Below are positions 9,804-19,574 of a stretch of 64,000 nucleotides of DNA, in pieces. This DNA is from Acidocella sp. KAb 2-4 (GTDB lineage Bacteria > Pseudomonadota > Alphaproteobacteria > Acetobacterales > Acetobacteraceae): contig NZ_JAJDJU010000011.1 in NCBI RefSeq assembly GCF_020567705.1, positions 42,146 to 106,145 on the forward strand, given 5' to 3'. A model generated the notes under the pieces. The model was not told the origin of the DNA. It saw nothing but the letters and a program-made list of their open reading frames with translations, and did no database searches. The first letter of the stretch is position 1. Every line of letters starts with the position of its first letter. The position numbers and the translations under genes are program-made.

Positions 9804-12381
9804 TTTCGCCGGCGTCTTCCTCAAGCACATAGAGCATCGCGGGCAGGAACACGAAGGTCGCGATCAGCACCGCCAGCAGGCTGAGCAGCAGCAATTCGCC
9901 CATGCTGGCCGTGCCGCGGTCGCCCGAGAAGGCGAGCGAGCCAAACGCCGTGCCGGTAGTGAGCGCCGAGAACAGGACCGCATGCGCGGTGGAGGAGTTC
10001 AGGAACCGGCGTATTCCGGCGCGGAAATTCATCACGAAATACACGTTGAACGACACGCCCACGCCCTGCAGCAGCGGCAGCGCGATGATGTTGGCGTAGT
10101 TGATGTGCAGCCCCGCGACCCAGGCGAAGAGCGCGGTGAGCAGCGCCGAGAGCGCCAGCGTGGCCAGCACCAGCGCGGTGTCACGGATATTGCGGAAGAC
10201 GACGATCAGGATGAAGGCGATCGCGGCGAAGGCCAGCAGCGCGGCGGTGCGGAAGGCGCCAAGGATCGTCGCCGCCGTGGCCATGGTCGAGATCGCCGGA
10301 CCGCCCGCGTTGGGGGCGATGGCCTGCACGGCCTTGACGAAGCGTTTGAGCCCCTTGGTCGTCTGCGCCGCCGCCGAGGGCAGCGCCTCCACCCGCACGC
10401 GCCCATCGGGCAGAAACCAGTCGCGGGCGATCTCGGGCGGCAGGGTCCGCTCCGTGATCGGTTGCGCGCTCAGGCTCTGGCCAAGGCGCGTCAGCTCCAG
10501 CGGCAGGAAACGGGTCAGCGCCGCGTTCATCGCCATCACCCGCGCATCGCTGGCGCCCTGAAGCTCGCCCAGCGCCGCGGCGATGCCGAGCAGCGGCGAG
10601 TCCTTGGGCAGCTTGGCGGCCACACCCATGATTGCATCATGCGTTTTGGCGGCGGCGGCGCGGATGTCATCGGCGGTGACCGCCTGGGGCGGGCTGGCGG
10701 CGGCGAGCAGCGTGGGCGCCAGGATCGTCTGAGCCTGGGCCAGCATGGCCAGTTTCGCGTCCTGGTCCTCGGGCACGAAGGTGCCGCCCGAGAGTACCTG
10801 CGCCACCTCGGGCAGCGCCCCCAGCCTCTTCGCCAGCGCCCGCGCCGCGTCGAGATTCGGGGCCAGCGCGTCGGCGTAGAACGGGTTGGTCGCCGGGTCG
10901 GCCAGCAGGCGGTGAATGGTCCGCATGCTCTCGGTGTTCGGGTCCTTGGTGTCGAGCGGGTTGGCGTCGAAGCCAACCAGGGGAATCGCGAAGCCGCCCG
11001 CCAGCCCGGCCAGCAGGCACAGCGCCACCACCACGCGCCGGCGCTGGAGGAGAATTTGGTCCATCACCGCGCCGCCGGGCAGCCAGACCGAGGCCGGCTC
11101 GGCAGGCGGACGCAGCAGGCGCAGCAAGGCCGGCAAGAAGGTGATGGTGCAGAAGAAGGCGATGAACATGCCCGCCCCGGCGATCTCGCCCAGCTCCGCC
11201 ACCCCAACGAAATCGGTGGGCGCAAAGGCGAAGAAGCCGCAGGCCGTGGCCGCCGCGGCGAGCGCGATCTGCGCCCCGGCCTGGCGCGCGGTCTCGGGCA
11301 CGGCGATGTCCGGGTCCGGCGTGTTGTGCCGGATGTCACGCAGGCGCACGCAGTATTGGATGCCGAAATCCACCGCGAGGCCGATGAACAAGATGGCGAA
11401 GGCCACCGAGATCAGGTTCATCACCCGCACGAACACGGCGGCGAAGCTGATGGTGAGTACCAGCCCGAGCAGCAGGGTGAGCAGCACCGGCACGATCAGC
11501 TTCCATTGCCGCAGGGCGAGGTAGAGCCATAACGTGATCAGCGCCACCGAGATGATACCGCCCAGCAGCATACCCTTCGTGAGCGAGGCGAATTGCTCAT
11601 CCGAGAGCGGGATCTGCCCCGTGTAATCCACCGTCGCGCGCCCGGCTTTCACGTCCGGCAGGCTAGAGGCGATCTTGACCAGCGCCGCGGTGGCCACGCC
11701 GCCCGGCTGCAGGCTGCCCTGGTCGAGCCGGGGATGCGCGAGCACAAACTCGGCGTCACTCTGGGCGGGCGTGCCATGCATGATAAGCGCCTGCCAGGAG
11801 AGCGGGACGGGCTGCCCGGCGGCGGCGGCTTGCAGGTTGCGCTCCACCCCGGCCAAGGCGCCATTATAGGGCGAGATATCGGTACCCGCCTGCACGCCCT
11901 GGGCGATCAGCCCCAGCCCGGTGAACAGGCCGCGCGCCGACGGATCAGCCGCCAGCTGGCCCAGAAAGGGCTGCGCCGAAACGATGGCGCCAAGCAGCGA
12001 GGCGAGATCAGGCGTGGGCAGCAGCAGCAAGCCCTCGCGAGCGAAGAAATCAGAGCCGCCAGGATAGCTCGAATCGATGAAATTCGTCTTGTCGGCGTTG
12101 AGCGCCGCGTTCAGCGCGGCGGCGGTCTCGGTCGCCTCCTCCGGCGTCTTGGCCCGCACCACGGCCACGATCAGCTTGTCGAATTGCGGGAAGTTCTTGG
12201 CCTCCTCGATATCGGCCTGCCGCCAGGGCAGCGACCGCGCGAAGAGATTATCGGTGTCGGTGTCGAGGCCCAGATGCGTGGCGCTATACCACCCGCCCAG
12301 CCCGGCCAGCAGCAGATAGCCCAGCACCACCAGCAGGGCATGGCGTCTGACCGCACTCACGGTGGCGACGATCAATTGCAA
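9787..12381 (-). CDS. hpnN: hopanoid-associated RND transporter HpnN
   Basis: An 864-residue RND/MMPL-type membrane protein with about 12 predicted membrane helices in two blocks, each after a large periplasmic loop. The N-terminal segment DTDTDNLFARSLPWRQ matches the HpnN family, which moves hopanoids toward the outer membrane. The start is a TTG at 12379-12381. It is supported by an AGGGAG 8 bases upstream and an in-frame stop just before that, so no earlier start exists. It follows yggT by 43 bases on the same strand. It indicates that the organism makes hopanoids, although the squalene-hopene genes are not in this window. Confidence 0.88.
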   Translation of the reverse strand: MQLIVATVSAVRRHALLVVLGYLLLAGLGGWYSATHLGLDTDTDNLFARSLPWRQADIEEAKNFPQFDKLIVAVVRAKTPEEATETAAALNAALNADKTNFIDSSYPGGSDFFAREGLLLLPTPDLASLLGAIVSAQPFLGQLAADPSARGLFTGLGLIAQGVQAGTDISPYNGALAGVERNLQAAAAGQPVPLSWQALIMHGTPAQSDAEFVLAHPRLDQGSLQPGGVATAALVKIASSLPDVKAGRATVDYTGQIPLSDEQFASLTKGMLLGGIISVALITLWLYLALRQWKLIVPVLLTLLLGLVLTISFAAVFVRVMNLISVAFAILFIGLAVDFGIQYCVRLRDIRHNTPDPDIAVPETARQAGAQIALAAAATACGFFAFAPTDFVGVAELGEIAGAGMFIAFFCTITFLPALLRLLRPPAEPASVWLPGGAVMDQILLQRRRVVVALCLLAGLAGGFAIPLVGFDANPLDTKDPNTESMRTIHRLLADPATNPFYADALAPNLDAARALAKRLGALPEVAQVLSGGTFVPEDQDAKLAMLAQAQTILAPTLLAAASPPQAVTADDIRAAAAKTHDAIMGVAAKLPKDSPLLGIAAALGELQGASDARVMAMNAALTRFLPLELTRLGQSLSAQPITERTLPPEIARDWFLPDGRVRVEALPSAAAQTTKGLKRFVKAVQAIAPNAGGPAISTMATAATILGAFRTAALLAFAAIAFILIVVFRNIRDTALVLATLALSALLTALFAWVAGLHINYANIIALPLLQGVGVSFNVYFVMNFRAGIRRFLNSSTAHAVLFSALTTGTAFGSLAFSGDRGTASMGELLLLSLLAVLIATFVFLPAMLYVLEEDAGENAGET

Positions 12382-12424
12382 AACCGGCTTCTCCCTTTAC
12401 GCCACTCGAGATGGGGGCTGGCGG

Positions 12425-12733
12425 CTAAAACGCCATGCCCGAGAGTACCAGCCGCCCATAGACATCGGCCAGCACCATCTGCAGCGCCTGCAGAAGCAGG
12501 ATCGCGACCAGGGGCGAGATGTCGATATTGCCAAAGTAGGGCAGGATGCGACGAATCGGCCGCAGCACCGGCTCGGTCAGGCGGTTGAGGAAATCCGCCA
12601 CGGTGTAGACGATCTGGTTGCGCGGATTCGCCACGCCGAAAGCGATCAGCATGCTCATCACCGCGGCGGCGATGATGGCGAGGATCATCAGATGGATGAG
12701 TTCACCCGCCAGCCAGAAAATCGCGGAAATCAT
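12425..12733 (-). CDS. YggT family membrane protein
   Basis: A 102-residue protein with two hydrophobic segments (about 5-30 and 70-92) separated by the conserved VYTVADFLNRLTEPVLRPIRRILP stretch that defines the YggT family. Function is not firmly established; homologues have been linked to cell division, osmotic tolerance and membrane protein insertion. It is the first gene of a probable yggT-hpnN-RHH operon. Confidence 0.9.
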   Translation of the reverse strand: MISAIFWLAGELIHLMILAIIAAAVMSMLIAFGVANPRNQIVYTVADFLNRLTEPVLRPIRRILPYFGNIDISPLVAILLLQALQMVLADVYGRLVLSGMAF

Positions 12734-12794
12734 GGTTTACCTCAAAAAAATGCGCGCCGCCCGTAAGTACCGGCGGAACATGGCGCTGGCAATG

Positions 12795-12823
12795 TTGACT
12801 TCTGGTTCGAGATGCGTCACATC
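12795..12823 (+). promoter_or_regulatory. candidate promoter for the tRNA-Ala gene
   Basis: TTGACT (12795-12800) is followed after 17 bases by CACATC (12818-12823). The -35 is good and the -10 weak. The distance to the tRNA 5' end at 12861 suits a short precursor. Confidence 0.35.
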
Positions 12824-12860
12824 GCGCCCCCACACGGACCATGAACCGGTGTTCACGGCC

Positions 12861-12936
<76 letters not shown>

Positions 12937-12968
12937 GGTCCCCTTCCCTCTAAAATCGCGGCGGTTTG

Positions 12969-13032
12969 TTTGGCGGCGGGTGATCTCCACTTGCGGCGCG
13001 AGCGCCATGGCGCGCAGAACAAAGCCGCCAAA
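12969..13032 (+). repeat. long-range inverted repeat between tRNA-Ala and rsmB
   Basis: TTTGGCGGC at 12969-12977 is exactly complementary to GCCGCCAAA at 13024-13032, 46 bases later. The segment between them contains further GGCGC/GCGCC pairing. It could be a structured rsmB leader or the end of the tRNA precursor. No T-run follows. Confidence 0.4.
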
Positions 13033-13053
13033 GTCGAATTCACGGAACGCCCC

Positions 13054-14358
13054 ATGTCAGACCCCACCAGAGACGCCGCCTTCGCCCTGTTGCAGGCCGT
13101 GCTCACGCGCCACACGCCGCTGGACGCCGCGCTCGACGCCCTGCCCGCCATCGAGCCGCGCGACCGCGCCGCCGCGCACCGCCTGGCCGCCTGCGTGCTG
13201 CGCCATGCCGGCACGCTGGATGAGGTGCTCTCCCCCTTTCTGCGCCGCGAGCCGCCGCCCGCCGTGCGCAATATGCTGCGCCTGGGCGCGGCGGCGTTCC
13301 TGTTTCTGGAGACCCCGCCGCACGCCGCCGTGGGCACCGCCGTGGCGCTGGCGCGCAGCCACAAGCTGGAGCCCTTCGCCGGGCTGATCAACGCGGTGCT
13401 GCGCAAGGTGGTGGCGCAAGGCCCGGCTGTGCTGGACGAGCTGGACATGCCGCGCCTGGACACCCCGGCCTGGGCCTGGGCCGCCTGGGGCAAGGAGGCG
13501 CGGGTAATCGCCGGGGCGCACGCGCATGAGGCGCCGCTCGATGTCTCGGCCCTGCCCGGCTTCACGCCCGAGGGCGGCGAGGCGCTGCCCACCGGTTCCT
13601 ACCGCTTCCCGGTCGGCACGCCGGTCATGACGCTTCCCGGCTTCGCGGAGGGCAAAATCTGGGTGCAGGACGCCGCCGCCACCCTGCCCGCGCGGCTGCT
13701 CGCCCCCCGCCCCGGCGAGCGCGTGCTCGACCTCTGTGCCGCGCCCGGCGGCAAGACGGCGCAACTCGCCGCGCTGGGCGCGCGCGTTACCGCCGTGGAG
13801 CGCGACAAGAGCCGCATGGCGACGTTGAAGGGCAATCTCAGCCGCCTGAACCTCGCCGCCGAAACGGTGCTCGCCGACGCCACCAGATGGCGCCCGGAGG
13901 AACAATTCCCCGCCATCCTGCTCGACGCCCCGTGCAGCGCCACCGGCACCGTGCGCCGCCACCCGGAGCTGCTGCATCTGCGCAAGCCCATGGATTTCGC
14001 GACCGTGACCGCGCTACAGGACAAGCTGCTCGACGCCGCCGCCGAGATGCTCGCCCCCGGCGGGCGGCTGATCTACGCCGTGTGCTCGCTGCAACCCGAG
14101 GAAGGCGCGGCACGCGTCGACGCCGCCTGCGCCCGCCTCGGCCTGCGCCGCGCCGCGCTCACCCTGCCGGAGCTGCCCGAGGCTGTCACGCCCGAGGGCG
14201 ATGTGCGCACACATCCCGGTCTATGGCCCGAAAAAGGCGGTATGGACGGGTTTTTCATCGCCCGGCTGATCAAGCCCTTCCCGCAGGGCGACAACGAATC
14301 GGTTGAATACGCCTCACCGCCCTGCATGCTGGGCGAACTGAGCGAGGATTTCCGTTAG
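13054..14358 (+). CDS. rsmB: 16S rRNA (cytosine-C5)-methyltransferase RsmB/Fmu
   Basis: A 434-residue protein with an N-terminal NusB-like RNA-binding domain (about 1-130) and a C-terminal SAM-dependent Rossmann methyltransferase. The SAM motif is LCAAPGGKTAQLA. The two conserved cysteines of the RNA m5C family are in DAPCSATGT and YAVCSLQPEE. It methylates 16S rRNA. I start at the ATG at 13054 (MSDPTRDAAFALL); the frame stays open farther upstream but would run into the tRNA gene. It is the first gene of the run rsmB-rpe-heparinase-galE. Confidence 0.93.
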   Translation: MSDPTRDAAFALLQAVLTRHTPLDAALDALPAIEPRDRAAAHRLAACVLRHAGTLDEVLSPFLRREPPPAVRNMLRLGAAAFLFLETPPHAAVGTAVALARSHKLEPFAGLINAVLRKVVAQGPAVLDELDMPRLDTPAWAWAAWGKEARVIAGAHAHEAPLDVSALPGFTPEGGEALPTGSYRFPVGTPVMTLPGFAEGKIWVQDAAATLPARLLAPRPGERVLDLCAAPGGKTAQLAALGARVTAVERDKSRMATLKGNLSRLNLAAETVLADATRWRPEEQFPAILLDAPCSATGTVRRHPELLHLRKPMDFATVTALQDKLLDAAAEMLAPGGRLIYAVCSLQPEEGAARVDAACARLGLRRAALTLPELPEAVTPEGDVRTHPGLWPEKGGMDGFFIARLIKPFPQGDNESVEYASPPCMLGELSEDFR

Positions 14359-14406
14359 TCCGGCTGCGCTTGTGGTCAACCCCCGGGCGAAGCTACAACA
14401 CAAGGC

Positions 14407-15111
14407 ATGAATAACGCCGCGAATCGTCCGCTCATCGCCCCGTCCCTGCTGGCCGCCGATTTCGCCCGGCTGGGCGAGGAAACCCGCGCCGTCGAACAGG
14501 CCGGGGCCGACTGGCTGCATCTCGACGTGATGGACGGGCATTTCGTGCCCAACATCACCTTCGGCCCGCTGGTGGTGAAGGCCCTGCGCGCGCATACCAG
14601 CCTGCCGATGGACGTGCATCTGATGATCGCCCCGGCGGATCCGTATATCGCCGCCTTCGCCGAAGCGGGGGCGGACAACATCTCCGTGCACCCCGAATCC
14701 GGGCCGCATCTGCACCGCACGCTGCAACTCATCCGTTCGCTCGGCAAAAAGGCCGGCGTGGTGCTCAACCCGGCGACGCCGGTGCAAGCGGTGGAGAATG
14801 TGCTCGACCTCACCGACATCATCATGGTGATGACGGTGAACCCGGGCTTTGGCGGGCAGGCCTTCCTGGAGTCGCAACTCACCAAGATCACCCGGCTGCG
14901 CGAGATGATCGACGATAGCGGGCGCGACATCATCCTGCAGATCGATGGCGGCATCACGCCCAAGACCGCGCCGCTAGTGCTTCGGGCCGGGGCGGATTGC
15001 CTGATCGCCGGCACCGCCGTTTATGGCGCGCCGGATTACGCCGGCGCCATCACCGCCTTGCGCGCCGCCGGAAGCCGCGTGACCCCAACTCAGCTGGCCA
15101 GCGGCGGATGA
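14407..15111 (+). CDS. rpe: ribulose-phosphate 3-epimerase
   Basis: A 234-residue TIM barrel that interconverts ribulose 5-phosphate and xylulose 5-phosphate in the pentose phosphate pathway. The metal- and substrate-binding motifs [27 protein letters not shown] and QIDGGI are all present. The gene starts 48 bases after rsmB and its TGA overlaps the ATG of the next gene. Confidence 0.97.
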   Translation: MNNAANRPLIAPSLLAADFARLGEETRAVEQAGADWLHLDVMDGHFVPNITFGPLVVKALRAHTSLPMDVHLMIAPADPYIAAFAEAGADNISVHPESGPHLHRTLQLIRSLGKKAGVVLNPATPVQAVENVLDLTDIIMVMTVNPGFGGQAFLESQLTKITRLREMIDDSGRDIILQIDGGITPKTAPLVLRAGADCLIAGTAVYGAPDYAGAITALRAAGSRVTPTQLASGG

Positions 15112-16715
15112 GCCAAGGCGGAAAGCGCCCTAGCGGCAGTTTGGGGCGGCAGGCGCGCGGCCTGCTCTCGCGGCTGCAAAACCTGCGCACCACCCACGCG
15201 CCGGACGCCCCGGCGCTGAGTCTGCGCGACCCCTGGCCCGGCGATCCGCGCCGTGGCGCGCGGCTGGTGAAGGCGGAGGTGGAATTCGGCGGCGCCGTGC
15301 TGGCCATGCCGCCGGAGATTTTCGCCGCCGCCAACGCCACGGTGCTGATGCGCGCGCATCTGCACGGCTTCACCTGGCTACGCGACCTGCGCGCCCTCGG
15401 CACCGACGCCGCCCGCTCGCGCGCCCGCGCCCTGGTCTCCGATTTCATGGATACCTACCCGCTCGACCCGCAGGGCAACGCGCCGGATGCGATCGGCGCG
15501 CGCCTCGCCGCCTGGCTCGGGCATTACGATTTCTTCGCCGCCTCGGCCGATGACGATTTCCGCCAGCGGCTGATGCACCGGCTAGTGCAGGATGCGCGCA
15601 GCCTCTCGGCCATGCTGCCGCCGGAAGTGCTGGACCAGCGGGCGCTGACCGCGCTCAAGGGGCTGGCCGCCGCCGCCATCGCCATGCCCGAGCACGCGCC
15701 CTATCTGCCGCGCGTGCTGAAATTCCTCGGCCCCGAGCTGGCGCGGCAATTCTTCGCCGATGGCTGCCATGCCGAGCGCAGCCCGGCCGCGCATCTGGCC
15801 GCGTTGCAGGACCTCACGGAGCTGCGCGCATTGCTGCAGGTGGCCAATGTGCCGCCCCCGGCGGAGCTGCTCGGCGCCATTGAGCGCGCCGCAGCGGCCA
15901 TGCGCAGCCTGCGCCACGGTGATGGCGGGCTGACGCTGTTTAACGGCGCCAAGGAGGAATTGCCGAGCCTCATCGACCTGGTCTTGGCCCAGGCCGGGCG
16001 GGCGCGCGGGGCGCTGGCGCCGCTCTCCGCCTGCGGGCTATACCGCATCGCCGCCGCCAAGGCGCTGCTGTTCATCGATGCCGGGCCGCCCGCCGCGCCG
16101 GGGCTGGACCGTTTCGCCCATGCCGGCACGCTGGGGTTTGAATTCTCTTACGGCAAGGAGCGGATCATCGTGAATTGCGGCGCCGCCCCGGCCCTGGCCG
16201 GCGAATGGCAGGCGGCGCTGCGCGGCACGGCGGCACATTCCACCCTGACCATCGCCGATGTCTCCTCGGCCGAGCTACGCGAGACCGGGCTGGGCCGCCG
16301 CCCCGCGCATGTGCATGCGGTACGGCAGGATTTCGGCGGGGTGCATTGCATCGAGGCCAATCACGACGGCTGGGGCAAGCTGTTCGGCGCCATCCATCAC
16401 CGCCGCCTGGTGCTGGCCGAAACCGGCGACGAGCTGCTGGGCGAGGATCTGATCGAGGCGAAGGCGGCGCAGCCCTTCACCATCCGCTTCCACCTGCATC
16501 CCAGCGTCACCGCCAGCCTGCAACAGGATAACGAGGCCGTACTGCTGCGCACGCCGAGCGGGCTGGGGCTGCGCCTGCGGGCCGAGGGTGTGCCGATCCG
16601 CATCGAGGAAAGCGTGTATTTCGGCCAGGCCGAGCCGCGCCGGGCGGAGCAGATCGTGCTCGCCGGGCATCAGGACGGGCCGCAGCACGTCAAATGGAGT
16701 CTCACGAGGGTTTGA
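15108..16715 (+). CDS. heparinase II/III-like protein
   Basis: A 535-residue protein with the two-part layout of the heparinase II/III family: an alpha-helical N-terminal region with conserved Trp/Tyr/Asp segments ([30 protein letters not shown]) and a beta-rich C-terminal region ([29 protein letters not shown]). Characterised relatives are polysaccharide lyases, but the alphaproteobacterial members next to rpe or purH have no established substrate. I see no obvious signal peptide. The start ATG at 15108 overlaps the rpe stop (ATGA). Neighbouring galE and a glycosyltransferase suggest a role in a cell-surface or exported polysaccharide. Confidence 0.85.
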   Translation: MSQGGKRPSGSLGRQARGLLSRLQNLRTTHAPDAPALSLRDPWPGDPRRGARLVKAEVEFGGAVLAMPPEIFAAANATVLMRAHLHGFTWLRDLRALGTDAARSRARALVSDFMDTYPLDPQGNAPDAIGARLAAWLGHYDFFAASADDDFRQRLMHRLVQDARSLSAMLPPEVLDQRALTALKGLAAAAIAMPEHAPYLPRVLKFLGPELARQFFADGCHAERSPAAHLAALQDLTELRALLQVANVPPPAELLGAIERAAAAMRSLRHGDGGLTLFNGAKEELPSLIDLVLAQAGRARGALAPLSACGLYRIAAAKALLFIDAGPPAAPGLDRFAHAGTLGFEFSYGKERIIVNCGAAPALAGEWQAALRGTAAHSTLTIADVSSAELRETGLGRRPAHVHAVRQDFGGVHCIEANHDGWGKLFGAIHHRRLVLAETGDELLGEDLIEAKAAQPFTIRFHLHPSVTASLQQDNEAVLLRTPSGLGLRLRAEGVPIRIEESVYFGQAEPRRAEQIVLAGHQDGPQHVKWSLTRV

Positions 16716-16716
16716 G

Positions 16717-17730
16717 ATGCGCGTATTGCTGACCGGCGGCGCCGGCTATATCGGCTCGCACACCGCCGCCGCCCTGGCCGCGCGCGGGCATGAGGTGGTG
16801 ATCCTCGACAATTTCGCCAATGCCGAGCGCGATGTACCCGCCCGGCTGGAACGCCTCACCGGCCAGAACATGCCCGTCATCGAGGCCGATATCCGCGACA
16901 GCGCGGCGGTGACGGCGGCGCTGCGCGCGCACCCGGTGGAGGCGGTGATCCATTTCGCCGCGCTGAAGGCGGTGGGGGAGTCCGAGGCCGACCCGCTGCT
17001 GTATTACGACATGAACATCATCGGCACGATCCGCCTGTTGCAGGCCATGCAGGAATGCGGCGTGGAGCGCATCGTGTTTTCCTCCTCGGCCACCGTATAC
17101 GGGCAGCCCGAGTCCTCGCCCATCTCCGAGGACGCGCCGACGCGGGTGGAGAACATCTATGGCCGCACCAAGCTGGTGATGGAGGATCTGATCCGCGACC
17201 TCGCCCGCACCGGCAAGCTCACGGGCGCGGCCAATCTGCGCTATTTCAACCCGGTCGGCGCGCATCCCAGCGCCATGATCGGCGAGACCCCGCGCGGCGT
17301 GCCCAACAACCTGATGCCCTATGTGACACAGGTGGCCACCGGCCAGCGCCCGCATCTCAACGTGTTCGGCAATGATTACGACACCCCCGACGGCACCGGC
17401 GTGCGTGACTATATCCATGTGGTGGATCTCGCCGAGGCCCATGCCCTGGCGCTGGAGCATATCTGCGCGCAGGATGTCTCGGTCACGGTCAATCTCGGCA
17501 CGGGCGACGGCATTTCGGTGCTGCAACTGGTCCACGCTTTCGAGCGCGCCACCAGGCGCGCGATCCCGCTCGTCTTCGCCCCGCGCCGCCCCGGCGATGT
17601 CGCCAGCTACTACGCCAACCCGGCACTGGCCGCGCGGCTCTTTGGCTGGCAGGCGAAGCTGAATGTCGAGGATATGTGCCGCGACGCGTGGCGCTGGCAG
17701 GCCAGGCGCGACGGCATCAACGACCTCTGA
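16717..17730 (+). CDS. galE: UDP-glucose 4-epimerase
   Basis: An extended SDR enzyme of 337 residues. The NAD-binding motif GGAGYIG is at the N-terminus; catalytic Ser and Tyr/Lys are in SSSATVYG and YGRTK. It interconverts UDP-glucose and UDP-galactose, supplying sugars for polysaccharide or LPS. It starts one base after the heparinase-like gene stop; the ATG follows a purine-rich GAGGGTTTGAG. The closest alternative is a UDP-GlcNAc or UDP-xylose 4-epimerase, but the HVVDLAEAH and YVTQVATGQRP segments are GalE-like. Confidence 0.92.
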   Translation: MRVLLTGGAGYIGSHTAAALAARGHEVVILDNFANAERDVPARLERLTGQNMPVIEADIRDSAAVTAALRAHPVEAVIHFAALKAVGESEADPLLYYDMNIIGTIRLLQAMQECGVERIVFSSSATVYGQPESSPISEDAPTRVENIYGRTKLVMEDLIRDLARTGKLTGAANLRYFNPVGAHPSAMIGETPRGVPNNLMPYVTQVATGQRPHLNVFGNDYDTPDGTGVRDYIHVVDLAEAHALALEHICAQDVSVTVNLGTGDGISVLQLVHAFERATRRAIPLVFAPRRPGDVASYYANPALAARLFGWQAKLNVEDMCRDAWRWQARRDGINDL

Positions 17731-18870
17731 ATGCGCGCTCCTCGCACCCTCGTCTTCGTGCTGATGGAGGATTGGTTCTTCGCCTCGCATTTCTGGGCGC
17801 GGGGGCTGGCCGCACGGGCAGCGGGCTGGCGCGTGGTGCTGGTGGCGCGCGAGAGCGAGGCGGCGCGGCGGATCGAGGCCTCGGGCATCGAATTTCATCC
17901 CGCCGATTTCGACCGCCGCCGCCTCAACCCGTTCAAGGAACTCGCCGCGTCTTGGCAGCTCGCCCGGCTCTACCGGCGGCTCAAGCCGGACCTCACGCAT
18001 CACGTCGCGCTCAAGCCGATCATCCTCGGCGGGCTGGCGGCGCGGCTGGCGGGGGTGAAAAGCATCGTCAACGCGCCGATCGGGCTGGGCTTCGTGTTCT
18101 CCTCGCGCCGCCTGCTGGCCCGCGCGCTGCGCCCGGCGGTGCGGCTCGCCCTGCGCGCCACGCTGGCGCCGCCGCGCGGTGTGGTGATCTTCGAGAACCC
18201 CGATGACCGTGAGGCGCTGGTCGGCACGAGGTTGGTGGCGGCGGATAAAACGCTGGTCATCCCCGGCGCCGGAGTGGATACGGATCACTTCGCCCCCACC
18301 CCCGAGCCCTCCGGCCCGGTACGGGTGGTGCTGGCGGCGCGCATGATCCGCGAAAAGGGGGTGGCCGATTTCGTGGCGGCGGCGCGGGCGCTACGCGGGC
18401 GGGCGCAATTCCTGCTGGCCGGGGCGCCGGATGCGGGCAACCCGGACAGCCACACCGAGGCCGAACTGCGCGGCTGGGCGGAAGAGGGGATCGTGACCTG
18501 GCTCGGCCCGGTGGCCGACATGCCCGCCCTGCTCGCCGGCGCGCATATATTCTGCCTGCCCTCGACCTATCGCGAGGGCCTGCCCAAGGCGGTGCTGGAA
18601 GCGATGGCCGCCGGCCGCCCGGTGGCGGCCACCGATATTCCCGGTTGCCGCGAGGCGGTGGTGGATGGCGAGACCGGCTTTCTGGTTCCGCCACGCGATC
18701 CGCTGGCCCTGGCCGCCGCGCTGGCCCGGCTGATCGACGACCCGGCCCTGCGCGCGCGGCTGGGCGCGGCCGGACGGCGGCGGGTGGAGGAAAATTATTC
18801 CGACGCCCGCATCTGCGCCGCCACGCTGAAGGTGTATGAAACCCTGGTTCCCGCACGGAGTGCCGCATGA
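17731..18870 (+). CDS. glycosyltransferase family 4 protein
   Basis: A 379-residue GT-B fold enzyme. The C-terminal domain shows the GT4 donor-binding pattern: VVLAARMIREKGVADF, LPSTYREGLPKAVLEAM (the EX7E-type segment) and AATDIPGCREAV. The N-terminal half resembles transferases that extend undecaprenyl-linked sugars (HHVALKPIILGGLAARL). The sugar and acceptor are unknown. The ATG directly follows the galE stop and the TGA overlaps the start of creA, so it is part of the same unit as galE. Confidence 0.87.
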   Translation: MRAPRTLVFVLMEDWFFASHFWARGLAARAAGWRVVLVARESEAARRIEASGIEFHPADFDRRRLNPFKELAASWQLARLYRRLKPDLTHHVALKPIILGGLAARLAGVKSIVNAPIGLGFVFSSRRLLARALRPAVRLALRATLAPPRGVVIFENPDDREALVGTRLVAADKTLVIPGAGVDTDHFAPTPEPSGPVRVVLAARMIREKGVADFVAAARALRGRAQFLLAGAPDAGNPDSHTEAELRGWAEEGIVTWLGPVADMPALLAGAHIFCLPSTYREGLPKAVLEAMAAGRPVAATDIPGCREAVVDGETGFLVPPRDPLALAAALARLIDDPALRARLGAAGRRRVEENYSDARICAATLKVYETLVPARSAA

Positions 18871-19352
18871 AAACCCTCCTCTCCACCCTGGCCGCCGCGA
18901 TCGCCCTGGCACTGATCTTGTTCGTGCTGTTTGTGTTCGGCCCGTTCAGCGGTCGCCATGGCGACCAGATCGGCGCGGTGAGCACGAATTTCCGCCTGCT
19001 CGGCCCCAATGACAAAGTGCTGGTGCAGCGTTTCGACGACCCGAAAGTGGCGAATGTCTCCTGCTACGCGTCCTTCGCGCAGACGGGCGGCGTGGCGGGC
19101 GGTGTCGGCGTGGCCGAGGATCCGAGCCAGTTCGCGCTCAACTGCGTGGCGCATGGGCCGGTGAGCCTGCCCGCCGATCTGCCTGAGCAGGAGGAAATGG
19201 GCGCGATCTCCGCCTCGCTACTGTTCAAGCACTTCATCATCACCCGCATGGTCGACCGCCAGACCAACACGCTCGTTTATGTGCTCATCAGCACGCGGGT
19301 GCTGCACGGCTCGCCGGCCAATGCCGTCTCCGCCGTGCCGGCGGGCAATTAA
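18867..19352 (+). CDS. creA: CreA family protein
   Basis: A 161-residue protein with an N-terminal hydrophobic segment (about 4-27) that is a signal peptide or anchor, followed by a CreA domain. The diagnostic segments are present: STNFRLLGPNDKVLV, RFDDPKVANVSCY, a Gly-rich GGVAGGVGVAEDPS, and near the C-terminus NTLVYVLISTRVLHGSP and SAVP. CreA is widespread in proteobacteria and its molecular function is not known. Its ATG overlaps the glycosyltransferase stop. Confidence 0.88.
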   Translation: MKTLLSTLAAAIALALILFVLFVFGPFSGRHGDQIGAVSTNFRLLGPNDKVLVQRFDDPKVANVSCYASFAQTGGVAGGVGVAEDPSQFALNCVAHGPVSLPADLPEQEEMGAISASLLFKHFIITRMVDRQTNTLVYVLISTRVLHGSPANAVSAVPAGN

Positions 19353-19433
19353 GCCTCGCCCAAGGCCAGGCGCCGATGGTTGTGGCAAGGCGCGCGCCAG
19401 CGAAACTCTCCGTTTCGTAACCGCCGCCCCGCC

Positions 19434-19462
19434 TTGCCGCCCTCTCATTTCCGTCCTAAACC
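19434..19462 (+). promoter_or_regulatory. candidate promoter for purH
   Basis: TTGCCG (19434-19439) and TAAACC (19457-19462) are separated by 17 bases. The predicted start near 19469 lies just before the first base of the ZTP aptamer, which is what a riboswitch-controlled message would need. Both boxes are imperfect. Confidence 0.4.
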
Positions 19463-19472
19463 CCGGCGCATT

Positions 19473-19540
19473 CCGCGTGACTGGCGTTAGAGAGGGGTAC
19501 CCTCGGGGAGCGCGGAGCATTACCGCCGCGCGCCTGGGCA
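19473..19540 (+). ncRNA. ZTP riboswitch (pfl motif) upstream of purH
   Basis: The conserved blocks of the pfl/ZTP aptamer appear in order and spacing: GTGACTGGCG (19478-19487), a P2 hairpin GAGGG-GTA-CCCTC (about 19492-19504), GGGGAGCG (19505-19512) and CGCCTGGGCA (19531-19540). P1 is formed by CCGCG (19473-19477) and CGCGG (19511-19515). The class binds ZTP/ZMP, intermediates that accumulate when 10-formyltetrahydrofolate is short, and turns on purine and one-carbon genes. Here it precedes purH, whose enzyme consumes ZMP (AICAR). About 34 bases separate aptamer and start codon without a terminator hairpin, so control is probably at translation. Confidence 0.93.
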
Positions 19541-19574
19541 TTCCCTTGGTTGAACAACACCGGAGCCGCCCCTC

